From BOKV01 sp041739465 (GTDB taxonomy: Bacteria; Pseudomonadota; Alphaproteobacteria; Rhizobiales; Rhizobiaceae), in contig JBGSNX010000039.1 of the NCBI GenBank assembly GCA_041739465.1, positions 13,522 to 77,521 on the forward strand: a DNA stretch of 64,000 nucleotides, written 5' to 3'. The stretch's first letter is position 1. Every line of letters begins with the position of its first letter. The position numbers and the translations under genes are program-made. The notes under the pieces were generated by a model, which was not told the DNA's origin, searched no databases, and saw nothing but the letters and a program-made list of their open reading frames with translations. Of the stretch, positions 52,044 through 61,638 are shown piece after piece.

Positions 52044-53038
52044 CGGCTTACTCCACCGGCAAGCCGGATGCGCGGGTCAAGCACGGCCAGCAGTATATCG
52101 GAAATCAGAACGCCAATGACTGTGAGGAAAGCCAGCAACATCAGGAACGACCCTGCAAGGTACATGTCCTGACTTTGCAGGGCTGATATCAGCAATGGTC
52201 CTGTCGTTTGCAGCGAGAGCACGATGGCGACAATTTCCGCGCCGGAAATCACCTGCGGGAGAATGCCGCCGATGTCGGCGATGAAGAAGTTCAGCGACAT
52301 GCGGAATGGGTATTTGATGAGGGCGCGAAATTCCGGCATGCCCTTGGCACGCGCCGTGGTCACATACGGCTTTCGAAGCTCATCCAGAAGGTTTGCGCGA
52401 ACACGGCGGATCATGCCTGCCGTACCTGCGGTGCCGATGACGACAACCGGTATCCAGATGTGCTGGAGTATCGAGACAAACTTGCCCCAGCTCATTGGCT
52501 GGTCGATGTATTGCGGATCAAAAAGGCCACCGATGGACGTGCCGAAATACTCTTTCGCCAGATACATCAACACCAGCGCCAGCAGGAAGTTTGGCGTTGC
52601 AAGACCAAGCAGCCCTAAAAACGTCAGGCCATAATCGCCCCAGCTGTACTGGCGGGTAGCCGAATAAATGCCGATCGGGAATGCAATAATCCAGGTGAAG
52701 ATGATCGTGCAAAAAGTGATGAAAATGGTGAACCACAAGCGGTCACCTATCACCGCAGAGACCGGCAGTTGGTACTCGAACGAGTAGCCAAAATCGCCAA
52801 CCAGCATGCCAAACGCCCATTTGAAATAGCGTTGCCAGGTTGGCAGGTCGAAACCGTACTGCTCGCGCAGAAATGCAATCTTCTGCGGGTCGACGGTTTC
52901 CCCAGATGCCAGCAATTCGGCAACATAGCTTTCAAAATAATCGCCCGGCGGCAGTTCGATCAGGGCGAACACGACAATGCTGATCAGAACCAGCGTCGGC
53001 ACCATGTAAAGTGTGCGCCTAATTATGTAGCCCAGCAT
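52040..53038 (-). CDS. ABC transporter permease (DppB/OppB type)
   Basis: A 332-residue permease with six helices, starting MLGYIIRRTLYMVPTLVLISIVVF and having YVTTARAKGMPEFRALIKYPFRMSLN, the ABC contact loop. It overlaps the second permease gene by 4 bp. A short intergenic hairpin separates it from the binding-protein gene. It forms the channel for a family 5 substrate-binding protein. Confidence 0.93.
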   Translation of the reverse strand: MLGYIIRRTLYMVPTLVLISIVVFALIELPPGDYFESYVAELLASGETVDPQKIAFLREQYGFDLPTWQRYFKWAFGMLVGDFGYSFEYQLPVSAVIGDRLWFTIFITFCTIIFTWIIAFPIGIYSATRQYSWGDYGLTFLGLLGLATPNFLLALVLMYLAKEYFGTSIGGLFDPQYIDQPMSWGKFVSILQHIWIPVVVIGTAGTAGMIRRVRANLLDELRKPYVTTARAKGMPEFRALIKYPFRMSLNFFIADIGGILPQVISGAEIVAIVLSLQTTGPLLISALQSQDMYLAGSFLMLLAFLTVIGVLISDILLAVLDPRIRLAGGVSR

Positions 53039-53067
53039 TCAGCCCGTCCGTCCCGTTGTTCCAGGTG

Positions 53068-53098
53068 GCGGCTGCACGCAAGAATCGCGTGCAGCCGC
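53068..53098 (-). repeat. perfect hairpin between binding protein and permease genes
   Basis: gcggctgcacgc (53068-53079) pairs perfectly with gcgtgcagccgc (53087-53098) over a 7-base loop, 12 bp. It lies 12 bp after the binding-protein stop in the leftward transcript and has no T-run, so it more likely blocks 3' exonucleases and keeps the binding-protein mRNA abundant than ends transcription. Confidence 0.8.
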
Positions 53099-53109
53099 GC
53101 ATCTTCAAC

Positions 53110-55008
53110 CTATTTCGCAAACCAGAACGTGTCTGGCCGATAAGCACCGAAATAGGCGGTTGGCTCCCAGGTAAAGAGGCCTTCCTCCGGCACGTTGCGC
53201 AGTTTCTTGGAAACAACAACCGGCTGGCGGGTGTTGTTCACGGTGCCGATCGAAAACACCTGATCGGTGTAGTTCTTCAGCATTTCGTGCCAGATTTCGC
53301 GCTGCTGGTCGCGGTCGGCGAGAATACGCCAAGACTTGTAGCGCTCAAGCTGTTCCATGGCCTCGGGCATGTCGACCGGTTCGCCGGCCTTGCCGCGGGT
53401 TTCGTAATATTCGCCCCATTTTGGCCACTGCAATTGCGGCTGGGCCGTTGGCGCCAGTTCCTGCGGGCTCATCTCGGCATTGGCAATTGCATTGTCCATG
53501 CCGGAGAAAACCGAGATCAGCGTTTCGCCCTGATAGGTGCGGCGGCGGAAAATGTCCCGCTGTGAAGCCCGCACAAACGCCTTGATCCCCACTTTTGACC
53601 AATGCTCGGCAATCAGCTCAAGAACGTCGGTTTCTTCGGTGCTTTCGCCGGCGCTTTCGACGGTGATCTCGGCACGGCGGCCATCGGGCAGCAGGCGAAC
53701 ACCATCCTTGTCGCGGGTGGCAAGTCCGGCTTCATCCAGCAGCTTGTTGGCAAGCTCAGGATCGAGCTGGCTCCATGCATCGCGGTACTCGTCCTTGTAC
53801 AGCGGGCTTTGCGGCATCACCGTATTTGCAGAGGGTGTTGCAAGGCCGAAGTAGATGACCTGGTTGATTTCTTCACGGTCAATTGCCACCGACAGGGCGC
53901 GGCGGAAACGCACATCGCGCATCAAGCCGCGCCATGCGGCATCGACTGCATTGAGGTTGGGAAACAGGGCAACCTGCGAACCCTTGCCGGTTGACCACAG
54001 GTATGTGTTGAAGCCGTTCTTTTCCTCGGCCTCCTTGAGGAAAGTGAAGTTGTCAAAGCGAATGAACCTCGCTTGCAGATCGCTCTCTCCGCCGCCGGTC
54101 TTGGCCGGAATTACGTCGGATGCGACAACGTCCATGATCAGCTTGTCGATGTAGGGAAGCTGGTTGCCTTGGGTGTAGACACGGTGGAAATACGGGTTGC
54201 GTTCAAACACAAAACGGTCGGCTGGCGGGGTGGTCACATTGCGCCACGGATCAAGCGTTGGCAGATCCGGGTTTTCCGGGCGGCGCTGGCGCTGTTGGCG
54301 GGTATGCAGGGCAGCCCAGCCATCGACATTGGCGGTTTTCACCATTTCGTCGAGCTTGGCCTTGTCAACATATTTGGCATGGTACTGCTTCATGTAGTGG
54401 GCAGGACGGTAGATGTAGTTTGGCGAGGGTGCTGCAAGCGACTGCAGGAAGGCCGTATTCGGCTTTGACCAGCTGTACTTGAAAGTCAGTTCGTCGATGA
54501 TCTCAAACTTGCCTTCCTCGCCATCGACAACCATTTCAGGCGGAATGCCTTCACGACCCAGTTCGGAATCGTGCACCATGTCTTCCCAGAAATAGCGGAA
54601 GTCTTCGGAGGTGAACGGGTGGCCGTCTGACCATTTGTGGCCCTTGCGAATCTTGAAGGTGAACACACGGTCTTCCACGACATCGACCGCTTCAAGAATG
54701 TCCGGCTTCATTTCGATGCCAGGTCCATAGCCGATCAACCGCGAATATTCGTAAACGGTGATTTGGCCCAGGTCCTTCTGGCTCTCCATCAGCATGCGCA
54801 GTGAACCGCCATACTCGCCGATTTCCTTGGCTTCGGCGGCAAAATCAACCACCATCGGCTTTTCGGGGATGCGTTGTTCCAGCGGCGGCAGTTTGCCCTC
54901 GGAAACCAGCTTGGCAAGTTCAGGTGACTCGCCGGCAAATGCGCCAACTGCGCCAGCCATCAGCGCTGCAAACGCAATTTGCAGTATTGTTGCAATTTTC
55001 ATGGGCAT
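53110..55008 (-). CDS. ABC transporter substrate-binding protein, family 5, long form
   Basis: A 632-residue periplasmic protein with a signal peptide (cleavage after AFA near residue 25). It has YGGSLRMLMESQKDLGQITVYEYSRLIGYG and KIRKGHKWSDGHPFTSEDFRYFWEDM, the family 5 signature. It is longer than peptide-binding proteins (about 530), as in glycoside-binding versions. Its ATG overlaps the ATPase stop (TGATG). The transported compound is unknown; a sugar oligomer or a peptide is possible. Confidence 0.92.
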   Translation of the reverse strand: MPMKIATILQIAFAALMAGAVGAFAGESPELAKLVSEGKLPPLEQRIPEKPMVVDFAAEAKEIGEYGGSLRMLMESQKDLGQITVYEYSRLIGYGPGIEMKPDILEAVDVVEDRVFTFKIRKGHKWSDGHPFTSEDFRYFWEDMVHDSELGREGIPPEMVVDGEEGKFEIIDELTFKYSWSKPNTAFLQSLAAPSPNYIYRPAHYMKQYHAKYVDKAKLDEMVKTANVDGWAALHTRQQRQRRPENPDLPTLDPWRNVTTPPADRFVFERNPYFHRVYTQGNQLPYIDKLIMDVVASDVIPAKTGGGESDLQARFIRFDNFTFLKEAEEKNGFNTYLWSTGKGSQVALFPNLNAVDAAWRGLMRDVRFRRALSVAIDREEINQVIYFGLATPSANTVMPQSPLYKDEYRDAWSQLDPELANKLLDEAGLATRDKDGVRLLPDGRRAEITVESAGESTEETDVLELIAEHWSKVGIKAFVRASQRDIFRRRTYQGETLISVFSGMDNAIANAEMSPQELAPTAQPQLQWPKWGEYYETRGKAGEPVDMPEAMEQLERYKSWRILADRDQQREIWHEMLKNYTDQVFSIGTVNNTRQPVVVSKKLRNVPEEGLFTWEPTAYFGAYRPDTFWFAK

Positions 55009-56924
55009 CAGACCAACTCCCTAAAATCGGCGTTTTCATTGGCTAGCACCAGATGGCCCTTGTCCACCTCAATTCGTGCAAGCTTGCTTCCTTCCCCTGC
55101 GACAAATGCCTTGCCCCAGGTCTCTGTTTCGTCTGCTCCGGTGAAGCGGATTTTTTCAAATTCCAGCAACCGGTCAAGATCAGGATAAGGCACAGAAGCC
55201 AGCAGTGCCTTGGTGTACGGATGCGTTGGCTTTGCGAACAATTTTTCGCGCGGGGCCAATTCCACCAGCTTGCCCCGGCACATGACGGCGATGCGGTCGG
55301 CGACATAATTGACGACCGCCAGATTGTGCGAAATGAACAGTGTGGTGAGGCCCAGTTCTGCCTGCAAATCCTTGAGAAGATTGAGGACTTGTGCCTGAAC
55401 CGATACATCGAGTGCTGACACCGGTTCATCGCAAATCAGCAGTTCCGGCTGGAGCGACAAGGCCCTTGCAATGCCGATGCGCTGGCGTTGACCGCCCGAG
55501 AACGAGTGCGGATAGCGGTTGATGGCGCGCGGGTCGAGTCCGACTAACCGCATCAGATCGACAATGTCGCGGTCTCGGCTTTCCGTTGTGCCAAGCCCAT
55601 GCACCTCGAACGGTTCGCGAAGGATGTTCTTGACCGTCATGCGCGGATTGAGCGAGGAAAACGGGTCCTGAAAGATCATCTGGACCTTGCGGCGGTAGGC
55701 TTTCAAATCTGCGCCCTTGAGCGATGTCACGTCGACAACACCATTTGTGGTGTTGACGAGAACTTCGCCCGAAGTGGCTTCCACCGCCCGCATGATCATC
55801 TTGGAAACGGTAGTCTTGCCGCAGCCGGATTCACCGACAAGGCCAAGGCATTCACCGCGCTGGATCGAGAAGCTCACATCATCAACCGCTGTAACGACGC
55901 TTGTCTCGCCGGCAAAGAAAAAGCTGCCTTTGCGCGATACGAATTCCTTGCGCAGGTTTCGCACTTCCAGATGCGGCTTGTCGGCAGAAACGACTTCATC
56001 TGCCTGGAAACGCTTGGCCAGTTCGGCAATGTTCGGCGCTTCGCTCTTGCCCATGTCGCGCAATGAAACCAAGCGCTCGCCAGGCTTCATGTCAAAATGC
56101 GGAACGGCAGCCATCAGCGCTTTGAGATAGGGGTGCTGCGGTTTGCGGAAGATCGTCTCGACTGGTCCCGCCTCCATCACCTTGCCATGGTAGGCGACAA
56201 TCACCTCGTCCGCCATGTTGGCGACAACGCCCAGATCATGGGTAATGAGCAAGATGGCTGTGTCGAACTTCTTCTGCAAATCCTTCATCAGCTTCAGGAT
56301 CTGGGCCTGAACCGTTACGTCCAGTGCAGTTGTCGGCTCATCGGCAATGACCATTGCCGGATTGCAGATCAGCGCCATGGCAATTACCGCGCGCTGGCGC
56401 AGACCGCCCGATAGTTCGAACGGATAGCGCTCATAGCCTGCAACCGGATTGGGGAAGCCGACCAGCCGCAGGATTTCCTGTGTTTCAGACTTCGATTTCG
56501 CCGCATCCATCTTGTGATGCAGGCGCAGCGCTTCCTCGATCTGATTGCCGATGGTGTGCAGCGGCGAAAGCGCTGTCATCGGCTCTTGGAAAACCATCGA
56601 AATGCGCCCGCCGCGCAATTCATAGAGCCACGGATCGTTCTCGGCAATTTTTGCAATGTCGCGCGGCGGCGTGCCCGCTGGGCCGTCGTGAAAAAGGATG
56701 CTGCCAGAATCGATGCGGCCATTTTTCGGCAGGATGCGCAGTATAGCTTGCGCAATCACCGACTTGCCTGAACCCGATTCACCAACCAGTGCAACCACCG
56801 ACCCACGCGGCACGGTAAAGCTAACACCACGAACTGCTTCAACGCGTCCGCCCTGGATGGCAAATGACACGCACAAATCGCGTACTTCCAACAATGCGCG
56901 GTTTTGTTGCGCCATTTGGCTCAT
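55008..56924 (-). CDS. fused dual ABC ATPase (DppD-DppF type)
   Basis: A 638-residue protein carrying both ATPases of the importer in one chain. First half: Walker A GESGSGKSVIAQA, signature LSGGLRQRAVIAMAL, TALDVTVQAQILKL. Second half from about residue 330: Walker A GESGCGKTTVSKM, signature FSGGQRQRIGIARAL, SALDVSVQAQVLNLL. The link has about 30 residues. It is the first gene of the operon, with a ribosome site agaggggaac before the ATG. Fusing the ATPases fixes their 1:1 ratio. Confidence 0.94.
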   Translation of the reverse strand: MSQMAQQNRALLEVRDLCVSFAIQGGRVEAVRGVSFTVPRGSVVALVGESGSGKSVIAQAILRILPKNGRIDSGSILFHDGPAGTPPRDIAKIAENDPWLYELRGGRISMVFQEPMTALSPLHTIGNQIEEALRLHHKMDAAKSKSETQEILRLVGFPNPVAGYERYPFELSGGLRQRAVIAMALICNPAMVIADEPTTALDVTVQAQILKLMKDLQKKFDTAILLITHDLGVVANMADEVIVAYHGKVMEAGPVETIFRKPQHPYLKALMAAVPHFDMKPGERLVSLRDMGKSEAPNIAELAKRFQADEVVSADKPHLEVRNLRKEFVSRKGSFFFAGETSVVTAVDDVSFSIQRGECLGLVGESGCGKTTVSKMIMRAVEATSGEVLVNTTNGVVDVTSLKGADLKAYRRKVQMIFQDPFSSLNPRMTVKNILREPFEVHGLGTTESRDRDIVDLMRLVGLDPRAINRYPHSFSGGQRQRIGIARALSLQPELLICDEPVSALDVSVQAQVLNLLKDLQAELGLTTLFISHNLAVVNYVADRIAVMCRGKLVELAPREKLFAKPTHPYTKALLASVPYPDLDRLLEFEKIRFTGADETETWGKAFVAGEGSKLARIEVDKGHLVLANENADFRELV

Positions 56925-57056
56925 GTTCCCCTCTTGCTGCAGCTAGCCAGCCCTTGGACGTTTACACAACGGCTGATGAAAGCAAAGTGACACAATTCAC
57001 ACTTGCCACAATTGAGTGCGCCTATATCGCGCGCCCCAGCGGGAAACGGCCCGCAA

Positions 57057-59405
57057 TCAGTCATCGAATACCTCCCCTACACCGCCGGTCTCGACTTCAT
57101 CATCGAGAATGCGCCTTGCGGCTGCCGACGCGGCCTTGCGGGTGGTTTCGGGTGAAAGCTGTGCGTCCTCGTTTGATATGCGCACGGTGACTTCGCGGTT
57201 GGCAAAGCGGATGCCTTCGCGCTTGAACAATTCCTGGATGGACGAATAGACCACTTTTCGGGTCTGCCACTGATCGTTCGGCCGGGTCATGAACTTTACC
57301 CGGACGATCATGGCGGAATCTTCCATCCCCACCACGCCCTGCGATTTCAACGGTTGCAGGAAGTATTTGCCGACCTCAGGGTTGGCGAGCAATTCAACGC
57401 CCAGCTTCTTTATCAACCGGCGAACACGGTCGATGTCGGTGTCGTAAGTCAGCCGCAGCGGCAGCTTCATGATCACCCAATCACGTGAGTAGTTTGTCAG
57501 CTGGGTGATTTCGCCGAACGGAATGGTGTGCAGCGGGCCGTTGTGATGGCGAAGCTGGAAAGATCGCAGCGAGATTTTTTCAACCGTGCCGCGGATGGCG
57601 CCGAGCTCTACATACTCGCCCTTGCGGAATGCATCATCGAACAGGAAAAATGCGCCTGAGAAGATATCCCGGATCAGGGTTTGTGCACCAAAGCCGACCG
57701 CAAGACCGACAACACCGGCACCGGCAAACAATGGCGCAACATCAACGCCCACGCCTGAGAGCACAATCATTCCCGCGATGGCAATGATGGTGGAACTGAG
57801 AACAATGCGCAAAAGCGGCAACAGGGTGCCAAGGCGGCTCGAATTGTGGGCCGACGGCTCATCGTCCATATCGATTGCTGCGCCGTTGACTTCGGAAATG
57901 CCTTCGTCGGCGAGCTTGCGGTTGATGTAGTCATTGACCGCCCGGTAAAGGAACCAGGCGGCGAAGGTTACGACAAGCGTGCCCATGAATGCAGTAAGCG
58001 GGTTTCCACGCTCACCAACACGCACATCCCAAACGCCAAGCACAAATCCGAAGGCCACGATCGAAACGAGGACCGCCGCGGCCTGTTCGAACAATGATTG
58101 GAAAATCGGCCGGTAGATCATGTCTGGCTGGTGCATCGCGAGGGGGGGATGCATCTGGTTTTCGAGCATCGTCACTTCGTCAGTTGCATCGGTATCCGCC
58201 TCGGCGCGAGCCGCTTCTTCCATCGCCAGACGGTGCGCGTGCTTTTCCTTTTCCATGGCAACGCGACGCTCGAAAGAATTTCGCCGGTTGCGGTAAAACG
58301 TGTCGATCAGCACAAGGAAAATGCCGTAAGCCGCCAAGCCTACGATGAATGCAATCAGCGGAGCAGCAATCAGTATCGTGGCGCTGGGCAGGCCCAAGAG
58401 CACGCGAACGACGGTTACCATCACCGCCACCACCAGATAGACCATTCCAAGTGCAAGCCAGCCGCGCGAAAGAACCCTTCGCCACAGTGGCTTTGATGCC
58501 GGATCGCCGGCACCCATGATTACTTGTGCAAGCGGCGTGCGGTGCCGGATCAACATGGCGCCGATGAGCAGCGCGCCCAATATTGTCGACACGATCAGCA
58601 ACAGCTTGTGTGCATCGCCATCCAGATCGAGGCGGCTCATCCATTCGCTGATCGCAATCAGCACGACGGCAACACCAAATCCCCAATAAAGGTCGCGATA
58701 AACCATTGTTGCGGTTGGGGTATCGAGGTTCAGCATCCGGTGGTTCAGGCTATCGGGAGCCAGCAAGTTGAACAGAACCACGTAGCGGATGAAACGCCAT
58801 GCGACAAAGGCAAGGATCAGCACCATCGTGGTCTGGCGGGTAGGCAAATGCCCGTCATCGGCAATGATGGCAACGGTTGCTGCAACCGCAAAAAGAAGTG
58901 CAAGGTAGATTGCAAATATCGCCGAACGAAAAAGCAGGTAGCCAACTTTTTCGGCCCGGTCGGCCGGTTCGGGATTGTACATGTAGCGGAAGTATTCGCG
59001 ACCCCAACGCTGCATCAGCCGGGCAGGCAGCAAACCAATCAAGATGCCGGCAACGGCCACTGCTATCGCCTTAGCCAGCCACCACCAGGTGCCGTCCGGG
59101 CTCGCAATTTCCAGTGCTGAACTCACCCTTTCAGGTATGTTGCCTGAATGGGTCAGGAGGCGCTTGACCTCGCGGCGCACATGCAGGCCCTGGTCGGTCA
59201 TGCTCTTTTGCGCGTCGGTTTGTGCGGTCGCAGTTTCTGCCGGTTCCGGCGCCATTATGACGACCGTCATGCCGTCCTTCTTGGCCTGCTCGATCAGCGG
59301 GCCAAAGGAATTTGCGATCTTGCTGTTTTGCGCCAATGCCAGCGATCCCGGCATCAACAGGAACAACAGCACCAACACGCCCTGAAGGGTCCGCATCATT
59401 TTCAT
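57057..59405 (-). CDS. large MscS-type mechanosensitive channel
   Basis: A 782-residue membrane protein with a signal peptide (cleavage after ALA near residue 25) and a periplasmic region of about 100 residues, then about ten helices. The pore-lining and beta domain lies near residues 560-700: FAGAGVVGLAVGFGAQTLIRDIFSGAFFLFDD, then VEKISLRSFQLRHHNGPLHTIPFGEI. These channels open on membrane stretch to release solutes in hypo-osmotic shock. The ATG at 59405 has aaggga upstream. It lies 32 bp after the hydrolase gene in one operon with a K+ channel-like protein, suggesting osmotic control. Confidence 0.92.
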   Translation of the reverse strand: MKMMRTLQGVLVLLFLLMPGSLALAQNSKIANSFGPLIEQAKKDGMTVVIMAPEPAETATAQTDAQKSMTDQGLHVRREVKRLLTHSGNIPERVSSALEIASPDGTWWWLAKAIAVAVAGILIGLLPARLMQRWGREYFRYMYNPEPADRAEKVGYLLFRSAIFAIYLALLFAVAATVAIIADDGHLPTRQTTMVLILAFVAWRFIRYVVLFNLLAPDSLNHRMLNLDTPTATMVYRDLYWGFGVAVVLIAISEWMSRLDLDGDAHKLLLIVSTILGALLIGAMLIRHRTPLAQVIMGAGDPASKPLWRRVLSRGWLALGMVYLVVAVMVTVVRVLLGLPSATILIAAPLIAFIVGLAAYGIFLVLIDTFYRNRRNSFERRVAMEKEKHAHRLAMEEAARAEADTDATDEVTMLENQMHPPLAMHQPDMIYRPIFQSLFEQAAAVLVSIVAFGFVLGVWDVRVGERGNPLTAFMGTLVVTFAAWFLYRAVNDYINRKLADEGISEVNGAAIDMDDEPSAHNSSRLGTLLPLLRIVLSSTIIAIAGMIVLSGVGVDVAPLFAGAGVVGLAVGFGAQTLIRDIFSGAFFLFDDAFRKGEYVELGAIRGTVEKISLRSFQLRHHNGPLHTIPFGEITQLTNYSRDWVIMKLPLRLTYDTDIDRVRRLIKKLGVELLANPEVGKYFLQPLKSQGVVGMEDSAMIVRVKFMTRPNDQWQTRKVVYSSIQELFKREGIRFANREVTVRISNEDAQLSPETTRKAASAAARRILDDEVETGGVGEVFDD

Positions 59406-59437
59406 CTTTTGTCCCTTGTCATCGCGGCGGCCCAGGG

Positions 59438-60235
59438 TCATCCATGCCACCGGTTTTCGCGCAGGAATGCCTCGATCAGGTCATTGGTTTGCGACGGCGC
59501 TTCCACACAGGGAATGTGACCTGGGCCTTCTATCACAACGAAACGCGATCCTTTGACAAGTTCGTGGGCGGAACGAACAAGGTCAGGCGGCGTCGAACCG
59601 TCGTTGGAGCCAACAACCAGCAACACCGGCATCTTGAGGTTCTGGTAAATCTGCGTGTGGTCGGCATCGCGCAGCGCCATGCAGGTGCCGATATAACCTT
59701 CGACCGGCATGTGCTCCAGCATGTTGGTGTAAATGGCAAGTTCAGCCCTGCGCTCCCTGCGGAAGGAAGGCGAAAACCAGCGCTCCATCACAATGTCTGT
59801 AGTGCAAGCAATGCCGCCTTCCCGGATCATGGCGATGCGAGTGTCCCACATTTCGATGGTACCGATCTTGTGGGCAGTGTCGCACAGCACCAGTCCCTTA
59901 ACGCGCTGCGGCGACTTTGCAGCCAAGCCCGAAACAATCAGCCCGCCCACGGAAAGGCCTACGAAAACAGCATCGCTAACCGAAAGATGGTCGAGCAGCG
60001 CCTCCAGATCACCGACGTGATCTTCAACCGAATAGGGCGCGGGCGATGCATCTGTCAGGCCATGGCCCCGTTTGTCGTAACGAATGACGCGGTGGTCGGC
60101 GGCAAAATGCGATGCGACGCCGTCCCAGATGCGAAAATCGGTGCCCAGCGAATTGACGAAGACCAGCGCGGGCGCAGCCTTGGGTCCCTCATCGCGATAG
60201 TGAATCGCAATTCCGTTCAGATTGGCAATGTGCAT
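59438..60235 (-). CDS. 3-oxoadipate enol-lactonase-like alpha/beta hydrolase
   Basis: A 265-residue cytoplasmic alpha/beta hydrolase. It starts HIANLNGIAIHYRDEGPKAAPALVFVNSLGTDFRIWD, with the nucleophile serine in FVGLSVGGLIV, catalytic aspartate in VVGSNDGSTPPDL and histidine in GPGHIPCVE. The length and layout match PcaD of the beta-ketoadipate pathway, which opens 3-oxoadipate enol-lactone. However, no other aromatic-degradation gene is near, and it lies between two channel genes, so another ester substrate is possible. Confidence 0.8.
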   Translation of the reverse strand: MHIANLNGIAIHYRDEGPKAAPALVFVNSLGTDFRIWDGVASHFAADHRVIRYDKRGHGLTDASPAPYSVEDHVGDLEALLDHLSVSDAVFVGLSVGGLIVSGLAAKSPQRVKGLVLCDTAHKIGTIEMWDTRIAMIREGGIACTTDIVMERWFSPSFRRERRAELAIYTNMLEHMPVEGYIGTCMALRDADHTQIYQNLKMPVLLVVGSNDGSTPPDLVRSAHELVKGSRFVVIEGPGHIPCVEAPSQTNDLIEAFLRENRWHG

Positions 60236-60244
60236 CAGATACTC

Positions 60245-61015
60245 CTACCAGTCGCCTTCGTTTTCAATTTCAAGAACAATTCCGCAATGCTTGCAATGAA
60301 CCGCATCAGGGTCGTGACGGGTCAAGGCGCAACTGGGGCACACATGATAGACCTTGTACGGACGGAAAACCGCCTGTGCGAGGCGCAGGAACAGCGCCAC
60401 ACCGAATATCATGATGAAAACACTGACCAGCCGCCCCAGCGAACCTTTGAGCGTGATATCGCCAAAACCGGTTGTCGTCAGCGTGGTGACGGTAAAATAA
60501 AGCGCATCAATCCAGTTGGTGATCTGATCATTTGTGTTGGCTTGCAGAACCCAGACCATCGAAGTGACAATGAAAATGAATACCACGAGATTGCCTGCCG
60601 CGTTGACCACGTCCTCGTATTTGCGCGGGATTGGCAAATACTGCTTGATCTCGAGCATGATGCGGTAAGAGCGGATGAACCTCAGCGTTCGCAGCAGGGC
60701 AATGAAACCGGAATTGGCAACAAGCAGCGGCAGGATCAGCGATACGAGCACGGCCACGTCCGCCCAGGTGCTGAACCGCCGCCAGAATGTTTCCGGGTGG
60801 TGGGAAATGTAGTAGCGGATGGCGAGTTCGACGAAATAATAAACAAAAATCAGGAAGTCGATTGCGAGATAGATGCCGACATGCGCAACGCGGATGGTGA
60901 CCAGAAAATAAATGATGGTAGCCAGATCAACGAGCAGCAGTGCCAGCCGGAACAATCTTGCCGATTGCGAATGGCCATAAAGCATCCGCCGCAAGCGTCC
61001 CCTCACTGCCTCCAT
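60245..61015 (-). CDS. voltage-gated-like potassium channel with C-terminal zinc ribbon
   Basis: A 256-residue, six-helix channel. The selectivity filter reads TLTTTGFGDI (a TTTGFGD form of the K+ filter TVGYG), preceded by a pore helix ALYFTVTT. The fourth helix has the spaced basic residues LLRTLRFIRSYRIML of a voltage sensor. The C-terminal tail has CPSCALTRHDPDAVHCKHCG, a four-cysteine zinc ribbon, which is unusual for a bacterial K+ channel. A gggagg ribosome site 7 bases before the ATG fixes the start. It leads an operon with an enol-lactonase-like protein and an MscS-type channel. Confidence 0.9.
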   Translation of the reverse strand: MEAVRGRLRRMLYGHSQSARLFRLALLLVDLATIIYFLVTIRVAHVGIYLAIDFLIFVYYFVELAIRYYISHHPETFWRRFSTWADVAVLVSLILPLLVANSGFIALLRTLRFIRSYRIMLEIKQYLPIPRKYEDVVNAAGNLVVFIFIVTSMVWVLQANTNDQITNWIDALYFTVTTLTTTGFGDITLKGSLGRLVSVFIMIFGVALFLRLAQAVFRPYKVYHVCPSCALTRHDPDAVHCKHCGIVLEIENEGDW

Positions 61016-61133
61016 CGCAAAGCCTCCCGAATTTCCCCGCCAAGTTCCGGGCTAGGTTCTGGCATGGCTTGCAGGTTTGGGAAAGCATCCAGCGGACACA
61101 ATGTTTGCCGAAACATCCACCCGGCGAACAAAC

Positions 61134-61184
61134 ATGGGGGCTGTCATTGCAGTGCCCTTGAACGGCACCAATGACAGCCCCCAT
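61134..61184. repeat. 51-nt hairpin with 21 paired bases
   Basis: atgggggctgtcattg (61134-61149) pairs perfectly with caatgacagcccccat (61169-61184). Inside, gtgcc (61152-61156) pairs with ggcac (61164-61168). The only unpaired bases are 2 on the left and a 7-base loop. It has no T-run after it. It sits in the 356-bp gap between the potassium channel start and the Sel1-like gene stop. It could be a mobile palindrome, a small RNA or a transcription barrier. Confidence 0.9.
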
Positions 61185-61371
61185 TGCGGTGGTGGCCTTC
61201 GACCATCCACCCCACTTAACAGACAATCGGCGCTTTTGCGCTCTTATTGCTCTTGCCGGCGTGTTTACACGCTCTTTTTCTTGCACGGACATTGCCGTGA
61301 ATTGCGCCGTTTGCCGGCGTCTTTGTCCCCGCCCGTCCCGGCGGCTAAGAACCGTTTGCCATTGGCCTGCT

Positions 61372-61638
61372 TCAGTGGCTGGTAATCCAGTCACGGGCCG
61401 CGCGCTGGGCGGCGGCGATCTGGGCCTTGTCCATTTCGCTGGCGATTTCTTCGCGGCGGACCTTGGCTGCGTCAAAGCCGCGGAAGGCAGCAATGTTGAA
61501 CCATTTGTGTGCGGCCACCAGATCGGTAAATCCGTTGCGGCCTGTTGCGTAGATCAGGCCGAGTTCATAAAGCCCTTCGGCATTTGCCGAAGCTGCAATG
61601 TCGGTGAAGTCTGCTGTTGCCGTGTCGAAAAGTGCCAT
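61372..61638 (-). CDS. small Sel1-repeat-like protein
   Basis: An 88-residue protein with EGLYELGLIYATGRNGFTDLVAAHKWFNIAAFRGFDAAKVRREEIASEM, a Sel1-type pair of helices (ALYRLGxxYxxGxGVxxDxxxAxxWxxxAA). Such repeats mediate protein contacts. The frame opens far upstream (61767), but the ATG at 61638 has an aggggac site upstream and gives the compact form seen in relatives. It is a short gene of unknown partner, followed downstream by the 51-nt hairpin. Confidence 0.75.
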   Translation of the reverse strand: MALFDTATADFTDIAASANAEGLYELGLIYATGRNGFTDLVAAHKWFNIAAFRGFDAAKVRREEIASEMDKAQIAAAQRAARDWITSH

